From the NCBI GenBank assembly GCA_002408485.1, contig DHSP01000070.1:1453-39196 (forward strand): DNA of 37,744 nt, in the 5' to 3' direction. This stretch comes from Proteiniphilum sp. UBA5283. Lineage in GTDB: Bacteria; Bacteroidota; Bacteroidia; Bacteroidales; Dysgonomonadaceae. This document shows positions 1 through 8,546 of the stretch, piece after piece (the stretch's first letter is position 1; every line of letters starts with the position of its first letter). A program made the translations under genes and the position numbers. The notes below the pieces were generated by a model. It had not been told where the DNA came from, searched no databases, and was given only the letters and a program-made list of their open reading frames with translations.

Positions 1-944
1 TACAACCACTTTTTCTTTTTGAAAAAGTAGAGAATGAACAGCGACGAGAGCACCATGAACAGGATGGCTGCCGGATAACCCCATTTTTTGTCCAGCTCAG
101 GCATGATGGTGAAGTTCATTCCGTAAATACTCGCGATAAGGGTAGGTGGCATGAAGATGACGGAGACAATGGTAAAGATCTTGATGATCTTGTTCTGTTC
201 AATGTTTACATAACCCAGAAAAGTATCCTGCAGATAATCCAGCCTGTCGAAGCTGAATTTGATATGCTCCACCAGCGAGTTGATGTCTTTGATGATGATG
301 GTGAGCTTTGGTTGAAGCTCCGAGGAGATAAATTCACTGCGCAGCATGCTCGATACCACACGTTGTTTATCGATGATGTTCTCACGTAGCAACATGGTTT
401 TTTCCTGCAGGTTCTTGATCTCTGACAGCAGTTCCTCGTCCGCCTCCTGCAGGGTGAGGGAGTTACTCAACTGGGTAATCTTCTGTGTCATGTTCTCAAT
501 CATGTCCGCGTCGAATTCTACCCGTGTTTCCAGCAACGCCACAAGCACATGTGCCCCGGTAGGGTAGTTTTTCGGGTTGGCCGATATTTTTTTTACCGTC
601 TCATGAAACGATATCAGCTCTTCGCCACGGACAGTGACCAATATGTTGTTTTTCAGGATAAATGATACGGGGTCGGTCTCGAAATTCGATAATAGAAAGT
701 TGGAGTTGACTACCAGGGTGTCGTTTGTTTCGATATAGCGCGAAGACATCTCAATCTCGATCATCTCTTCTTCTTCCTGGATGTATATCTTCAGGAAGTC
801 TTCCAGTTCATTTTCCACCTCTTCGTCCACGTCGTTGAGGTCGATCCATAGGAAGTTCTGTATGGGGTTAGATTTTAGGAAATCGAGGCTGCGGCTCAGT
901 CTGACGATGCCGTCTTTATGATAGAATAATTTAATTTCCGCCAT
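1..944 (-). CDS. corA: CorA-type magnesium/cobalt transporter
   Basis: The minus-strand frame from the ATG at 944 reads 314 codons to base 3; the last two visible bases give TA-, so the stop codon is probably cut by the window edge by a single base. The C-terminus carries the CorA signature YGMN within IYGMNFTIMPEL, followed by a second hydrophobic segment and a lysine-rich tail, as in the two-helix pore region of CorA pentamers. The N-terminal two thirds are acidic and helical, like the cytoplasmic funnel. The family moves Mg2+ (also Co2+ or Ni2+) across the inner membrane without ATP. The gene begins 26 bases after the ksgA stop on the same strand and is likely co-transcribed with it. Confidence 0.93.
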   Translation of the reverse strand, partial: MAEIKLFYHKDGIVRLSRSLDFLKSNPIQNFLWIDLNDVDEEVENELEDFLKIYIQEEEEMIEIEMSSRYIETNDTLVVNSNFLLSNFETDPVSFILKNNILVTVRGEELISFHETVKKISANPKNYPTGAHVLVALLETRVEFDADMIENMTQKITQLSNSLTLQEADEELLSEIKNLQEKTMLLRENIIDKQRVVSSMLRSEFISSELQPKLTIIIKDINSLVEHIKFSFDRLDYLQDTFLGYVNIEQNKIIKIFTIVSVIFMPPTLIASIYGMNFTIMPELDKKWGYPAAILFMVLSSLFILYFFKKKKWL

Positions 945-970
945 GATCTCATTTTTTGAATCGTGAATAA

Positions 971-1777
971 TCAGTCATTTTTCTCTTCCGAAGGAGCCTG
1001 TCTGACCAGCGGTTCCAGCATATTGGTAAGCTGTTCGAACTGTTTTATCGACAGTTGCTCGGGCCGTTTTGTAAGCATGGGGTCGTCGGGCAGGGGGCTC
1101 TCGTCGGACAGTAGTGATTTGATGGAGTTGCGAAGCATCTTTCGCCGTTGGTTAAAGCTCGTCTTCACTACTGTTTTGAATAACTTCTCATTGCAGTCGA
1201 GCTGCTTTCGCCTGTTTCGCGTAAGCCGCACAACCGCCGATTTGACCTTAGGCGGAGGGATAAACGCTTGCTCGTTCACCGTGAACAGGTACTCTATATC
1301 GTACCAAGCCTGCAGCAATACGCTTAAAATACCGTAGGACTTGCTGCCGGGTGAGGCTACCATACGTTCAGCGACCTCCTTTTGAATCATTCCCGAACAA
1401 CAGGGGATCTGTTCCCTGTGCTCGATCACTTTAAAGAAAATTTGAGAGGAGATATTATAGGGGTAATTGCCTATCACGCAAAATTCGCCATTGTAGTACT
1501 TTGAAAGATTCATCCGAAGAAAATCCTGCTGAAGGATCCTGTCCTGTAGTTCCGGAAAATGTGTGTGCAGGTAATCAATGGATTCGCGATCGATCTCCAC
1601 CACGGTAAGATCCCTTTCTCGTTGAAGAAGAAACTGTGTGAGCATACCGGTGCCCGGCCCCACCTCCAGTACTGGGAGGGAGGAGAAATCATCGAGGGTG
1701 GCCGCAATGCGGTCTGCTATCTCCTTATCTTTAAGGAAATGCTGTCCGAGGTTTTTTTTTGCTCTTACCGGAATCAT
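971..1777 (-). CDS. rsmA: 16S rRNA adenine dimethyltransferase RsmA/KsgA
   Basis: Dimethylates the two adjacent adenines in the 3' hairpin of 16S rRNA during small-subunit maturation, using S-adenosylmethionine. The protein starts with the family hallmark KKNLGQHFL, followed by the SAM-binding motif LEVGPGTGMLT, the acidic loop VVEID, and the catalytic NYPYNISSQI motif (NPPY class). I chose the ATG at 1777 (268 aa, start MIPVRAKK) over an in-frame ATG at 1813, because homologues begin just before the KKxLGQHFL motif and because a TAnnTTTG promoter element (1813-1820, minus) would put the transcript start downstream of 1813. Followed closely by corA. Confidence 0.95.
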   Translation of the reverse strand: MIPVRAKKNLGQHFLKDKEIADRIAATLDDFSSLPVLEVGPGTGMLTQFLLQRERDLTVVEIDRESIDYLHTHFPELQDRILQQDFLRMNLSKYYNGEFCVIGNYPYNISSQIFFKVIEHREQIPCCSGMIQKEVAERMVASPGSKSYGILSVLLQAWYDIEYLFTVNEQAFIPPPKVKSAVVRLTRNRRKQLDCNEKLFKTVVKTSFNQRRKMLRNSIKSLLSDESPLPDDPMLTKRPEQLSIKQFEQLTNMLEPLVRQAPSEEKND

Positions 1778-1812
1778 TGCAATATGGCGTTTATTCCTTA
1801 TCTTTACGGCCA

Positions 1813-1820
1813 CAAAGGTA
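1813..1820 (-). promoter_or_regulatory. -7 element for ksgA-corA
   Basis: Minus strand reads TACCTTTG, matching the Bacteroidota -7 consensus TAnnTTTG. It lies 35 bases before the preferred ksgA ATG. No convincing TTTG -33 box is visible at the right distance, so confidence is moderate. Confidence 0.45.
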
Positions 1821-1948
1821 ACATTTTATTATCTAAATTGATTCATACATCAACTAAAAAACAAGATACAATTGTTGATTAATAAGTGTTTGAACATCTT
1901 TGTGTAATGGTTATAATTAAGTTGTATAAGATAATAAACCGCTGAGAG

Positions 1949-2962
1949 GTGAAAATAAATGCAGAATCCGTGAAGAGTGTGCTGAAGACAGTGCTTTCGC
2001 TGTTCCTGGGATTATTAATTATATGGGCCATGTACCGCAATACCGATATGGGTGAGTTGTGGGAGATCGTACAATCGGCCAACTTTGGTGTTATCGCTGT
2101 TTCTCTTGTGTTCGGACTATTGGGAAACACTATCCGGGGATTAAGATGGGAGCTGTTTGTGAATTCTCTTGGCTATCACCCTCCCCGGGCCAGTATTGTG
2201 AATGCCACACTGGGCAACTATGCGGTTAACTTTGTGCTGCCCCGCGCGGGAGACATCTGGCGATGTGGGGTAGTAAGCAAATATGATAAAATACCCTTTA
2301 GCAAAACACTCGAAACTTTCCTGGTAGATAAGGTTGTCGACGTCGTGGCGGGGCTGCTGGTGGTGTTTGTTAGCGTGGCCCTTTATATTGACTTTTTTGT
2401 ATCCTATTTTCAAAATAACCCTCAGTTTGCAGTAAATGTCTCCGGTATTTTTTCTTCTGTATGGGTATATGTGATCTTGGGAGCATTGCTGTTGATTGTG
2501 GTGTTGCTGCTGACTGTTCTCCGGAAGAAGAACTTCATGGTGAAGATAACGGATTTTTTCAACACTGTGAAGTATGACCTGAAGCTCATCGGGAAGATGA
2601 AGGAGAAGTGGCGCATAATTATTTACACGATCCTGCTTTGGTTCTGTTTTTATTTGTATTTTTACATTTGCTTTTATGCGTTCGATTTCACCAGAGATCT
2701 TGGCCCATTGGCGGGATTGATTGTATTTGCGATGACCAATATCGGTATCTCTGTGCCGGTACAGGGTGGAATTGGCCCCTGGCATTTTATGGTCATCTCC
2801 TCGCTTCTAATACTGGGTGTGGCTGAAAATCAGGCACTGGCTTTTGCAGGAGCTGTTTTCACCATCCAGTCGGTTTGGCAAATCCTTTACGGACTTTTCG
2901 GCGTGATCGCCATGCCTTATGTGAAAAGAGAAAATCAGGACATCTACGGAAAAAATATTTAA
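1949..2962 (+). CDS. Flippase-like membrane protein (YbhN/UPF0104 family)
   Basis: A 337-residue polytopic membrane protein with about eight hydrophobic segments and the conserved stretches LLGNTIRGLRWELF near residue 55, LPRAGDIWRC near residue 90 and VPVQGGIGPWHF near residue 270. These are typical of the lysylphosphatidylglycerol synthase transmembrane region (UPF0104, YbhN). Such proteins are thought to handle or flip lipids at the inner membrane; the substrate here is unknown, and no MprF synthetase domain is fused. The reading frame opens with GTG at 1949; no in-frame ATG lies nearby, so GTG at 1949 or at 1970 is the start. It is followed 13 bases later by pepD, suggesting one transcript. 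Confidence 0.85.
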   Translation: MKINAESVKSVLKTVLSLFLGLLIIWAMYRNTDMGELWEIVQSANFGVIAVSLVFGLLGNTIRGLRWELFVNSLGYHPPRASIVNATLGNYAVNFVLPRAGDIWRCGVVSKYDKIPFSKTLETFLVDKVVDVVAGLLVVFVSVALYIDFFVSYFQNNPQFAVNVSGIFSSVWVYVILGALLLIVVLLLTVLRKKNFMVKITDFFNTVKYDLKLIGKMKEKWRIIIYTILLWFCFYLYFYICFYAFDFTRDLGPLAGLIVFAMTNIGISVPVQGGIGPWHFMVISSLLILGVAENQALAFAGAVFTIQSVWQILYGLFGVIAMPYVKRENQDIYGKNI

Positions 2963-2975
2963 ATTGATCAACAAT

Positions 2976-4439
2976 ATGGCTACAGCAGAAATACTCAGTA
3001 TAAATCCACAAAATGTGTGGAAACATTTTCACTCCCTAACCCAAATTCCTCGTCCGACAGGGCAGATGGGGCAGGTGACCCGGTTCATGATGGACTTTGG
3101 TCAATCGCTTCATCTGGAGACAATTCAGGATAAGGCGGGTAATGTGTTGATCAAAAAACCGGCTACGAAAGGGTATGAAATTGCTAAAACGGTGATATTG
3201 CAATCACATCTCGATATGGTTCCGCAAAAAAATGCTGATGTTACGCACAATTTTGCCACCGATCCCATCGAAACCGTGATCGATGGAGACTGGATAAAAG
3301 CACGTTCCACTACATTGGGAGCAGATAATGGCGTGGGTTGTGCCATGATGATGGCGGTATTGGAAGATTCAACCTTGCAGCATCCGGCCATTGAAGCTCT
3401 TTTTACCGTGGACGAAGAGGTAGGAATGGATGGCGCGAACGGCCTCGAAAAGGGAATGCTGGAAGGTTCACTGATGCTGAATATCGACACCGAAGAAGAG
3501 GGCGAACTGTGCATTGGCTGTGCAGGGGGAAGAGATGTAAATATCTCTTTCGGCTTCAAACCCGACAGGGCTATAGATCAAGGCGATGTTGCCTATAAAA
3601 TTAGCTTGCGTGGTTTGAAGGGCGGCCATTCCGGTGTGCAGATCCACTTGGGCCGTGCCAACGCAAACAAGCTGATGAATCGCTTTTTGAAAGATGTCGT
3701 CAGGAATTACGAAGCCCGCATCGCGAGCATCCAGGGAGGGTCTCTCCGAAATGCAATTCCGAGGGAATCGTTTGTCGTGTTGACTATCCCCGAGCAGCTT
3801 TCCGACGACCTTGTGGATCTTGTAGGAGAATATGAAAAGCTTTTCCGCGAAGATTTTGCCGGCATCGAAGATAACATCTCATTTAAAGCCGAACCCGCCG
3901 ATCTTCCGGCATCACTCCTTCCCGAAGAGATTCAGGACGACCTGATCAATGCCGTGGAGGGCTGTATCAATGGAGTTGTCAGCTATTTGGCCGACTTCCC
4001 CGGGGTGGTGGAAAGTTCCCTGAACCTCGCCATGATACATTCATCGGACGAAAGCATTGAGATGAAGCTGCTGGTGCGCAGTTCCTCCGAAAGTAGAAAA
4101 GAATGGATCTGCTCATCGGTGGAGAGTCTCTTTCAACTGGCTGGTGCAAAGGTGGAATTCGATGGCGATTATCCAGGCTGGCAACCCAATGCCAATTCAG
4201 AATTGTTGGGTCTGATGGAAAGGATCTATCTGGAGAAATACGACCAGCGGCCTAAGGTGATGGTTATCCATGCCGGCCTGGAGTGCGGTATCATCCAGTC
4301 GAACGTGGCACAGAAGCTCGACATCGTTTCCTTTGGGCCAACCATCACGGGGGCGCATTCGCCCGATGAGGCCGTGAAAATTGACACTGTGGGTAAGTCT
4401 TACGAATACCTTTTGGCTATTCTGGAGAAATTGAACTGA
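2976..4439 (+). CDS. pepD: Aminoacyl-histidine dipeptidase (M20C)
   Basis: A cytosolic zinc dipeptidase of the M20 family, PepD/cytosol nonspecific dipeptidase type, about 487 aa, the usual length. Metal and catalytic motifs are in order: QSHLDMVPQ (His ligand plus catalytic Asp), GADNGVG (bridging Asp), DEEVGMDGA (catalytic Glu and ligand Glu), a dimerisation domain around GGHSGVQIHLGRANA, and a C-terminal GAHSPDE with the last His. It cleaves Xaa-His and other dipeptides, fitting a peptide-using lifestyle. A TTG at 2964 extends the frame by four codons, but the ATG at 2976 is a better start. It sits between the flippase-like gene and a flavodoxin-fold gene in a compact plus-strand cluster. 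Confidence 0.93.
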   Translation: MATAEILSINPQNVWKHFHSLTQIPRPTGQMGQVTRFMMDFGQSLHLETIQDKAGNVLIKKPATKGYEIAKTVILQSHLDMVPQKNADVTHNFATDPIETVIDGDWIKARSTTLGADNGVGCAMMMAVLEDSTLQHPAIEALFTVDEEVGMDGANGLEKGMLEGSLMLNIDTEEEGELCIGCAGGRDVNISFGFKPDRAIDQGDVAYKISLRGLKGGHSGVQIHLGRANANKLMNRFLKDVVRNYEARIASIQGGSLRNAIPRESFVVLTIPEQLSDDLVDLVGEYEKLFREDFAGIEDNISFKAEPADLPASLLPEEIQDDLINAVEGCINGVVSYLADFPGVVESSLNLAMIHSSDESIEMKLLVRSSSESRKEWICSSVESLFQLAGAKVEFDGDYPGWQPNANSELLGLMERIYLEKYDQRPKVMVIHAGLECGIIQSNVAQKLDIVSFGPTITGAHSPDEAVKIDTVGKSYEYLLAILEKLN

Positions 4440-4444
4440 CATCC

Positions 4445-4957
4445 ATGGACAATACGCTGATCATTTTCGCGTCGAATCACGGGACTGTCGATAAATGCGC
4501 CCGTGAGTTATTCAGGCTGATAGACGGCAAAGTGGATATCTGCAACCTGAACGAGCGGAAAATAGTGCCGGATCTTACCAAATATGATTCCGTCATTGTG
4601 GGCGGCTCCATTCATTCCGGAAAAATACAGGATGAGATAGCTGCATTCTGTGAGAAGCACCTGGACGAGCTTTCAACCAAGCGACTCGGCCTTTTTATCA
4701 ACTGCTCCTATACGGGGAAAAAAGCGCAAAAGCAGCTGGACGAAGCGTTTCCGGAGGAGCTCAAGCGTAGTGCCGTTGTGCGTGATTATTTCGGCGGCGA
4801 GGTGAATGAAATGAAATTAACACTTTGGGAGCGAATTGTGACAACGCAAATGATCGAGAAAGAAGATCTGACGGTGGTGCTCTCTAAAGAGAAAATCAGG
4901 CGTTTTGCCGAATCAATGTACGAAGAGAATAACCCTTTCGGAAATAAGACCCCATGA
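4445..4957 (+). CDS. Flavodoxin-domain protein (HemG-like)
   Basis: A 170-aa protein with a flavodoxin fold start: IIFASNHGTVDKCA forms the FMN phosphate loop, and YDSVIVGGSIHSGK matches the second conserved block of the flavodoxin-5/HemG-type family. HemG oxidises protoporphyrinogen IX, but membership in the family does not prove that activity, and no other haem genes lie nearby. The gene begins five bases after the pepD stop, and its own stop overlaps the start of the next gene in an ATGA arrangement, suggesting translational coupling to a small membrane protein. FMN binding is well supported; the substrate is not. Confidence 0.8.
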   Translation: MDNTLIIFASNHGTVDKCARELFRLIDGKVDICNLNERKIVPDLTKYDSVIVGGSIHSGKIQDEIAAFCEKHLDELSTKRLGLFINCSYTGKKAQKQLDEAFPEELKRSAVVRDYFGGEVNEMKLTLWERIVTTQMIEKEDLTVVLSKEKIRRFAESMYEENNPFGNKTP

Positions 4958-5169
4958 GCCAAAGAATAAAAAAACAGGTGCTTTTTCCCGTTGTATTGCT
5001 TCTCTACATGGCAATCATGGCTTATATAAGCTATCCACGATATAAGGCATCGGGTGAGTGGGGTGAATATCTAGCCGTGATAGGCATCGGTCTGCTCCTG
5101 GTTGTGCTGTTGTTTTTTTTACTGAAGAGAAAACAAAAGATAAGAGATCAGTTTAATCAAAAGGATTAA
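4954..5169 (+). CDS. Small two-helix membrane protein
   Basis: 71 aa, starting at an ATG that overlaps the stop of the flavodoxin-domain gene by four bases. Two hydrophobic stretches (about residues 8-26 and 38-57) are separated by a short polar loop, and the tail is lysine-rich, so it should be an inner-membrane hairpin. I do not recognise the family. The overlap makes coupled translation with the flavodoxin-fold protein likely, and it may anchor or partner that protein, but this is inference. Confidence 0.65.
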   Translation: MSQRIKKQVLFPVVLLLYMAIMAYISYPRYKASGEWGEYLAVIGIGLLLVVLLFFLLKRKQKIRDQFNQKD

Positions 5170-5271
5170 CCGTAAGGGTGGGGGCAGCGCATCGTCGTAT
5201 CTCCCAAAGAAGGGAATAGGCATTTACTTTACAGGGAAAGTGTGCCCGTTGTCTGCGATAACTTAAAGCTT

Positions 5272-6918
5272 ATGAGATATTTATACACACTGATCTTACT
5301 CTTCTTTTTCCTCTGTTCCTTCGGACAGACCTCCTCGCAGCCGCTGCATTACAAGTTTCGCCTTTATTTGAAAGACAAAGGTGTAACAACCTATACCCTC
5401 AATGAACCCGGTCAGTTTCTTTCCAAAAAAGCTATCGAAAGAAAAAAAAGGCAAAACGTGCCCATCGATGAAACTGATTTTCCTGTTTCGCCTGATTATT
5501 TCAGGCTGGTAGAAAAGGCGGGTGGAGTGGTGGTTTCACATAGCAAATGGCTCCGAACCATGACGGTACAGGTGGAGGACAGCCTGTCAATAAATGAGAT
5601 ACTTTTGCTCCCTTTTGTGGATACCGTGAAATATGTATGGCGGGGAACCGATCGGATAAGCCGGCCGGAGTTGCGTCCCCGTTTGGAAAAAACCGATTGT
5701 GAACAAGCTGTCCTAATGGATCAACCCTTTGGATACACCCTTGGCCAGTTCAGGATGCACAATGCCGATAAACTGGCACTTGCCGGATTCAAGGGCAAAG
5801 GTGTTGACGTGGGGGTGATTGACGCCGGATTTACCAATTTTGATGTGATTCCCTGGTTTGAGACAGTCGACCTGCGCGGTTATATGAATTTTGTGCCAGG
5901 AGGTGATATGTTTGCTATGAGCGATCACGGAACCAAGGTGTTGTCCACGATGGCCGTCAATCAGCCCGGGTTGATGATGGGTTCGGCGCCCGAAGCTGCA
6001 TACTGGCTGTTGCGTTCCGAAGATGTGACCAGTGAATTTCCGGTGGAGGAGGATTACTGGGTGCGGGCCATTGAATATGCCGACAGCCTGGGGCTGGATG
6101 TGATCAATACCTCGTTGGGGTACAATCATTTCGATGATGAACAGTTGAATTACAGTTTTGCCGACCTTACGGGAGAAGTGTCGATGATGTCGCTTGCGGC
6201 AGATATGGCCTTTGAGAAGGGGATGATTCTTGTCGTGAGCGCAGGAAATGAAGGGAACAAGCCCTGGCAGAAAACAACTCCCCCCGGCGATGCGAAGAAT
6301 GTGCTGGCAATAGGGGCTGTGGGTACTGACAGCCTCATTGCTTCGTTCAGCTCGCGTGGGTTGATGGAAGATGGACGCGTTAAGCCGGACCTTGTTTCGG
6401 TAGGGAAAAACACCGTCACCATCGGCCAGAAGGGCGCGATCGGTATTACCAACGGTACATCCCTCTCGTCTCCTTTCCTGGCAGGATTGATTGCGTCGCT
6501 CTGGTCGGTGAATCCCGATCTCCATCGTTCAGAGCTAATCAAGATCATCAAAGAATCGTCCGACAGATACCTGACTCCCGATTCTGTATATGGAAATGGC
6601 ATTCCTGACTTCCAGAAGGCAATGAGAGAGATGCTGACCACGCTCAATGTAGCAGAGAGCCCAATTGCTGAACACTCTTTTTCAATATCCCGCACGTCAA
6701 AAAATGATTTTCTGATCACCTTAATACAACCTGACTTCTCTTTTGATGCTTATAATGTGAGTCTGCTCGATGAGTCAGGCCAACTCATTTTTACCCGCAC
6801 TTTTGAACAGGAATCATTGAAAATTCTTGTGCCTCCGTCCTTAAGGAAAACAAATAAGTTTGTTCATCTGCTGTTTAAGTCACCCGATATTCAACAAGTA
6901 TTGCGGTTTTCTTTCTAG
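5272..6918 (+). CDS. Secreted S8 family serine peptidase (subtilase)
   Basis: About 548 aa from the ATG at 5272, which opens directly onto a signal peptide (MRYLYTLILLFFFLCSFGQ); an in-frame ATG 30 bases upstream would place ten polar residues before it and is less likely. A pro-region of about 150 aa precedes the catalytic domain. The triad is visible: Asp184 in GVIDAGF, His219 in SDHGT, Ser397 in NGTSLSSPF, with the oxyanion-hole Asn in SAGNEGN. The C-terminal 85 residues look like a beta-rich add-on, but the end (VLRFSF) is not a clear T9SS sorting domain. Exported peptidase of the envelope; substrate unknown. It appears to be a single-gene unit. Confidence 0.9.
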   Translation: MRYLYTLILLFFFLCSFGQTSSQPLHYKFRLYLKDKGVTTYTLNEPGQFLSKKAIERKKRQNVPIDETDFPVSPDYFRLVEKAGGVVVSHSKWLRTMTVQVEDSLSINEILLLPFVDTVKYVWRGTDRISRPELRPRLEKTDCEQAVLMDQPFGYTLGQFRMHNADKLALAGFKGKGVDVGVIDAGFTNFDVIPWFETVDLRGYMNFVPGGDMFAMSDHGTKVLSTMAVNQPGLMMGSAPEAAYWLLRSEDVTSEFPVEEDYWVRAIEYADSLGLDVINTSLGYNHFDDEQLNYSFADLTGEVSMMSLAADMAFEKGMILVVSAGNEGNKPWQKTTPPGDAKNVLAIGAVGTDSLIASFSSRGLMEDGRVKPDLVSVGKNTVTIGQKGAIGITNGTSLSSPFLAGLIASLWSVNPDLHRSELIKIIKESSDRYLTPDSVYGNGIPDFQKAMREMLTTLNVAESPIAEHSFSISRTSKNDFLITLIQPDFSFDAYNVSLLDESGQLIFTRTFEQESLKILVPPSLRKTNKFVHLLFKSPDIQQVLRFSF

Positions 6919-7035
6919 CTTTTTCTTCCCGTGCTGACGCTGTTCTCGTCAAAAAAACATTTTATTTGTCACAAAATTTGTACCGGATCGTCTTCATTAT
7001 AAAGACTATTTCGCAACCCCATTATTTCTAGCTGT

Positions 7036-7488
7036 ATGGACAAAAGAATTTTTGCGGTTTTTACTTGCAGTTTACTTGCGTTAACCCTCCATTCACAAAC
7101 ATCGCTGAATAAGCTATACCTGGATTTCGCACACGAATCGAACGTGTCAAAAGTTACTTTAAGCGGATTGGCGATGATGCTGGCAAGGCCCTTCATGGAT
7201 GAGACAGATAGTAAAATATCAAGTATCCGTGCTTTATCGTTTGATGAGTGCACGCAGGATGTCAAAGATCGTTTTAATAATTCTGCCCTCCATTTCAAAG
7301 ATGATCGGTACGAACTTTTTGTCAACTCCAACGAGAAGGACGAGAAGGTGCGTATTTTTTTCAAGTTCCAGGATAATATGATTCGTGAAATGGTAATAAT
7401 GACTATGGGAGACAGTCCCGCATTGATACATCTAAAAGGAAAGATCAAACCATCGGATATTGAAAATCTGAGTAATGGACGGAAATGA
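7036..7488 (+). CDS. DUF4252 exported protein (first copy)
   Basis: 150 aa with a signal peptide ending near LHSQTS, then a domain I assign to DUF4252: LYLDFAHESNVSKVTLS at the mature N-terminus and a C-terminal block EMVIMTMGDSPALIHLKGKI. A second protein with the same block plan lies 1 kb downstream. It overlaps the start of the ECF sigma factor gene by 14 bases, so expression is almost surely coupled. DUF4252 proteins are common next to ECF sigma factors in Bacteroidota, but their biochemical role is not established; an envelope sensor or an output of the regulon are both plausible. Confidence 0.8.
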   Translation: MDKRIFAVFTCSLLALTLHSQTSLNKLYLDFAHESNVSKVTLSGLAMMLARPFMDETDSKISSIRALSFDECTQDVKDRFNNSALHFKDDRYELFVNSNEKDEKVRIFFKFQDNMIREMVIMTMGDSPALIHLKGKIKPSDIENLSNGRK

Positions 7489-7978
7489 ATTTAAATCCAG
7501 ATTTCTTCCGTTCAGCGGACTGATTTACAGAATTTCATTTGTTGTTACCGGTGATAGAGAAGATTCTGAAGATATTGTTCAGGAAGTATACGAAAAATTG
7601 TGGAAGATACGGGAAACCCTTTCGGCTGTGCAGAATGATGAAGCATACATCATCTCCGTAACAAGAAACATGGCTTTAGACCGGTATCGATATAACACGA
7701 GACGGCAGACCGTGTCTGTTACCTCTGTAACTGACTTGACTGAAGAGGAATTCGACGAGAAAAAAAATGAACAGAAAGAAATGCTCCGGAGCATTGAAAA
7801 CGTACTTTGCACTCTACCGCAGTCGCAACAAATGGTGGTACGGTTACGACATTTTACGGATCTCTCTGTTCCTCAGATCGCCGAAACAATGAAGCTGACG
7901 CAGGCGAATGTCCGTCAACTTTTGTCGAGAGCAAGAAGAACGATTAAAGAAAAATTTGAAAAATTGTATGAATATTGA
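7475..7978 (+). CDS. ECF-type RNA polymerase sigma factor
   Basis: 167 aa with the sigma-70 region 2 core (YRISFVVTGDREDSEDIVQEVYEKLW, split here as DREDSEDIVQEV near residues 25-40) and a region 4 helix-turn-helix near residues 110-155 (LPQSQQMVVRLRHF, then LSVPQIAETMKLTQANVRQLLSRAR). Region 3 is absent, as in all extracytoplasmic-function sigma factors. It overlaps the first DUF4252 gene upstream and, by eleven bases, the TM protein gene downstream, so all are one operon. Likely controlled by the downstream single-TM protein. Targets unknown; autoregulation is usual in the family. Confidence 0.93.
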   Translation: MDGNEFKSRFLPFSGLIYRISFVVTGDREDSEDIVQEVYEKLWKIRETLSAVQNDEAYIISVTRNMALDRYRYNTRRQTVSVTSVTDLTEEEFDEKKNEQKEMLRSIENVLCTLPQSQQMVVRLRHFTDLSVPQIAETMKLTQANVRQLLSRARRTIKEKFEKLYEY

Positions 7979-8525
7979 AGATATCGACAAGCTGATTGCC
8001 AAATTCTACAGAGGCGATACAGATGGCAAAGAGGAAGAGTGCCTGGCAAGCTATTTCGCACAAGACAATCCTCCCGTATCACAGGATAAGGACCGCGACG
8101 TTCTTCTCGCTCTTTCCTCTTTTACAACCGAAGTTCCGTCTGGGTTGGAACCGAAAATTGCATCGTTGATTGATGCATGGGAGCGGAAAGAAAATGAGCG
8201 TGCAAAGCATCGCCTGAAAATGGGACTTCGTAAACGTGTCGTAAGCATAGCGGCGTCTGTTTTATTGGTTGTTGGTATCGGATTTTGGTACCAGTACCAA
8301 AGTGCCGGCAACCGATCAGCCCTGACCGAATCATTTGAAAGCCCACAGGAGTCTCAGGAGGCCGTTGTTGAGGCGTTGCGACTCTTCTCGCACAACTTTT
8401 CGAAGGGAACCAAAGTTGTTGAAGATGCCGATAGTCATGTTGATAAAGCTTTTGCCATCATTGATCAGGCTTTAAATAATAAACCTGTTCACGGCCAGGA
8501 CTCGGTTGAATTACCCGATAAATAA
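7968..8525 (+). CDS. Single-TM protein, putative anti-sigma factor
   Basis: 185 aa from the ATG at 7968, which overlaps the sigma factor stop; an in-frame upstream start at 7908 would lie deep inside the sigma gene and is unlikely. The N-terminal 90 residues are charged and cytosolic (MNIEDIDKLIAKFYRGD...), followed by one membrane helix (VVSIAASVLLVVGIGFWYQY, about residues 89-108) and a C-terminal periplasmic part of about 75 residues. Location right after an ECF sigma gene, and this topology, are those of an anti-sigma factor. I see no zinc-binding HxxxCxxC motif and no FecR domain, so the assignment rests on context and topology. Confidence 0.7.
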   Translation: MNIEDIDKLIAKFYRGDTDGKEEECLASYFAQDNPPVSQDKDRDVLLALSSFTTEVPSGLEPKIASLIDAWERKENERAKHRLKMGLRKRVVSIAASVLLVVGIGFWYQYQSAGNRSALTESFESPQESQEAVVEALRLFSHNFSKGTKVVEDADSHVDKAFAIIDQALNNKPVHGQDSVELPDK

Positions 8526-8546
8526 CAATTTAAAGAAAATAGCATC

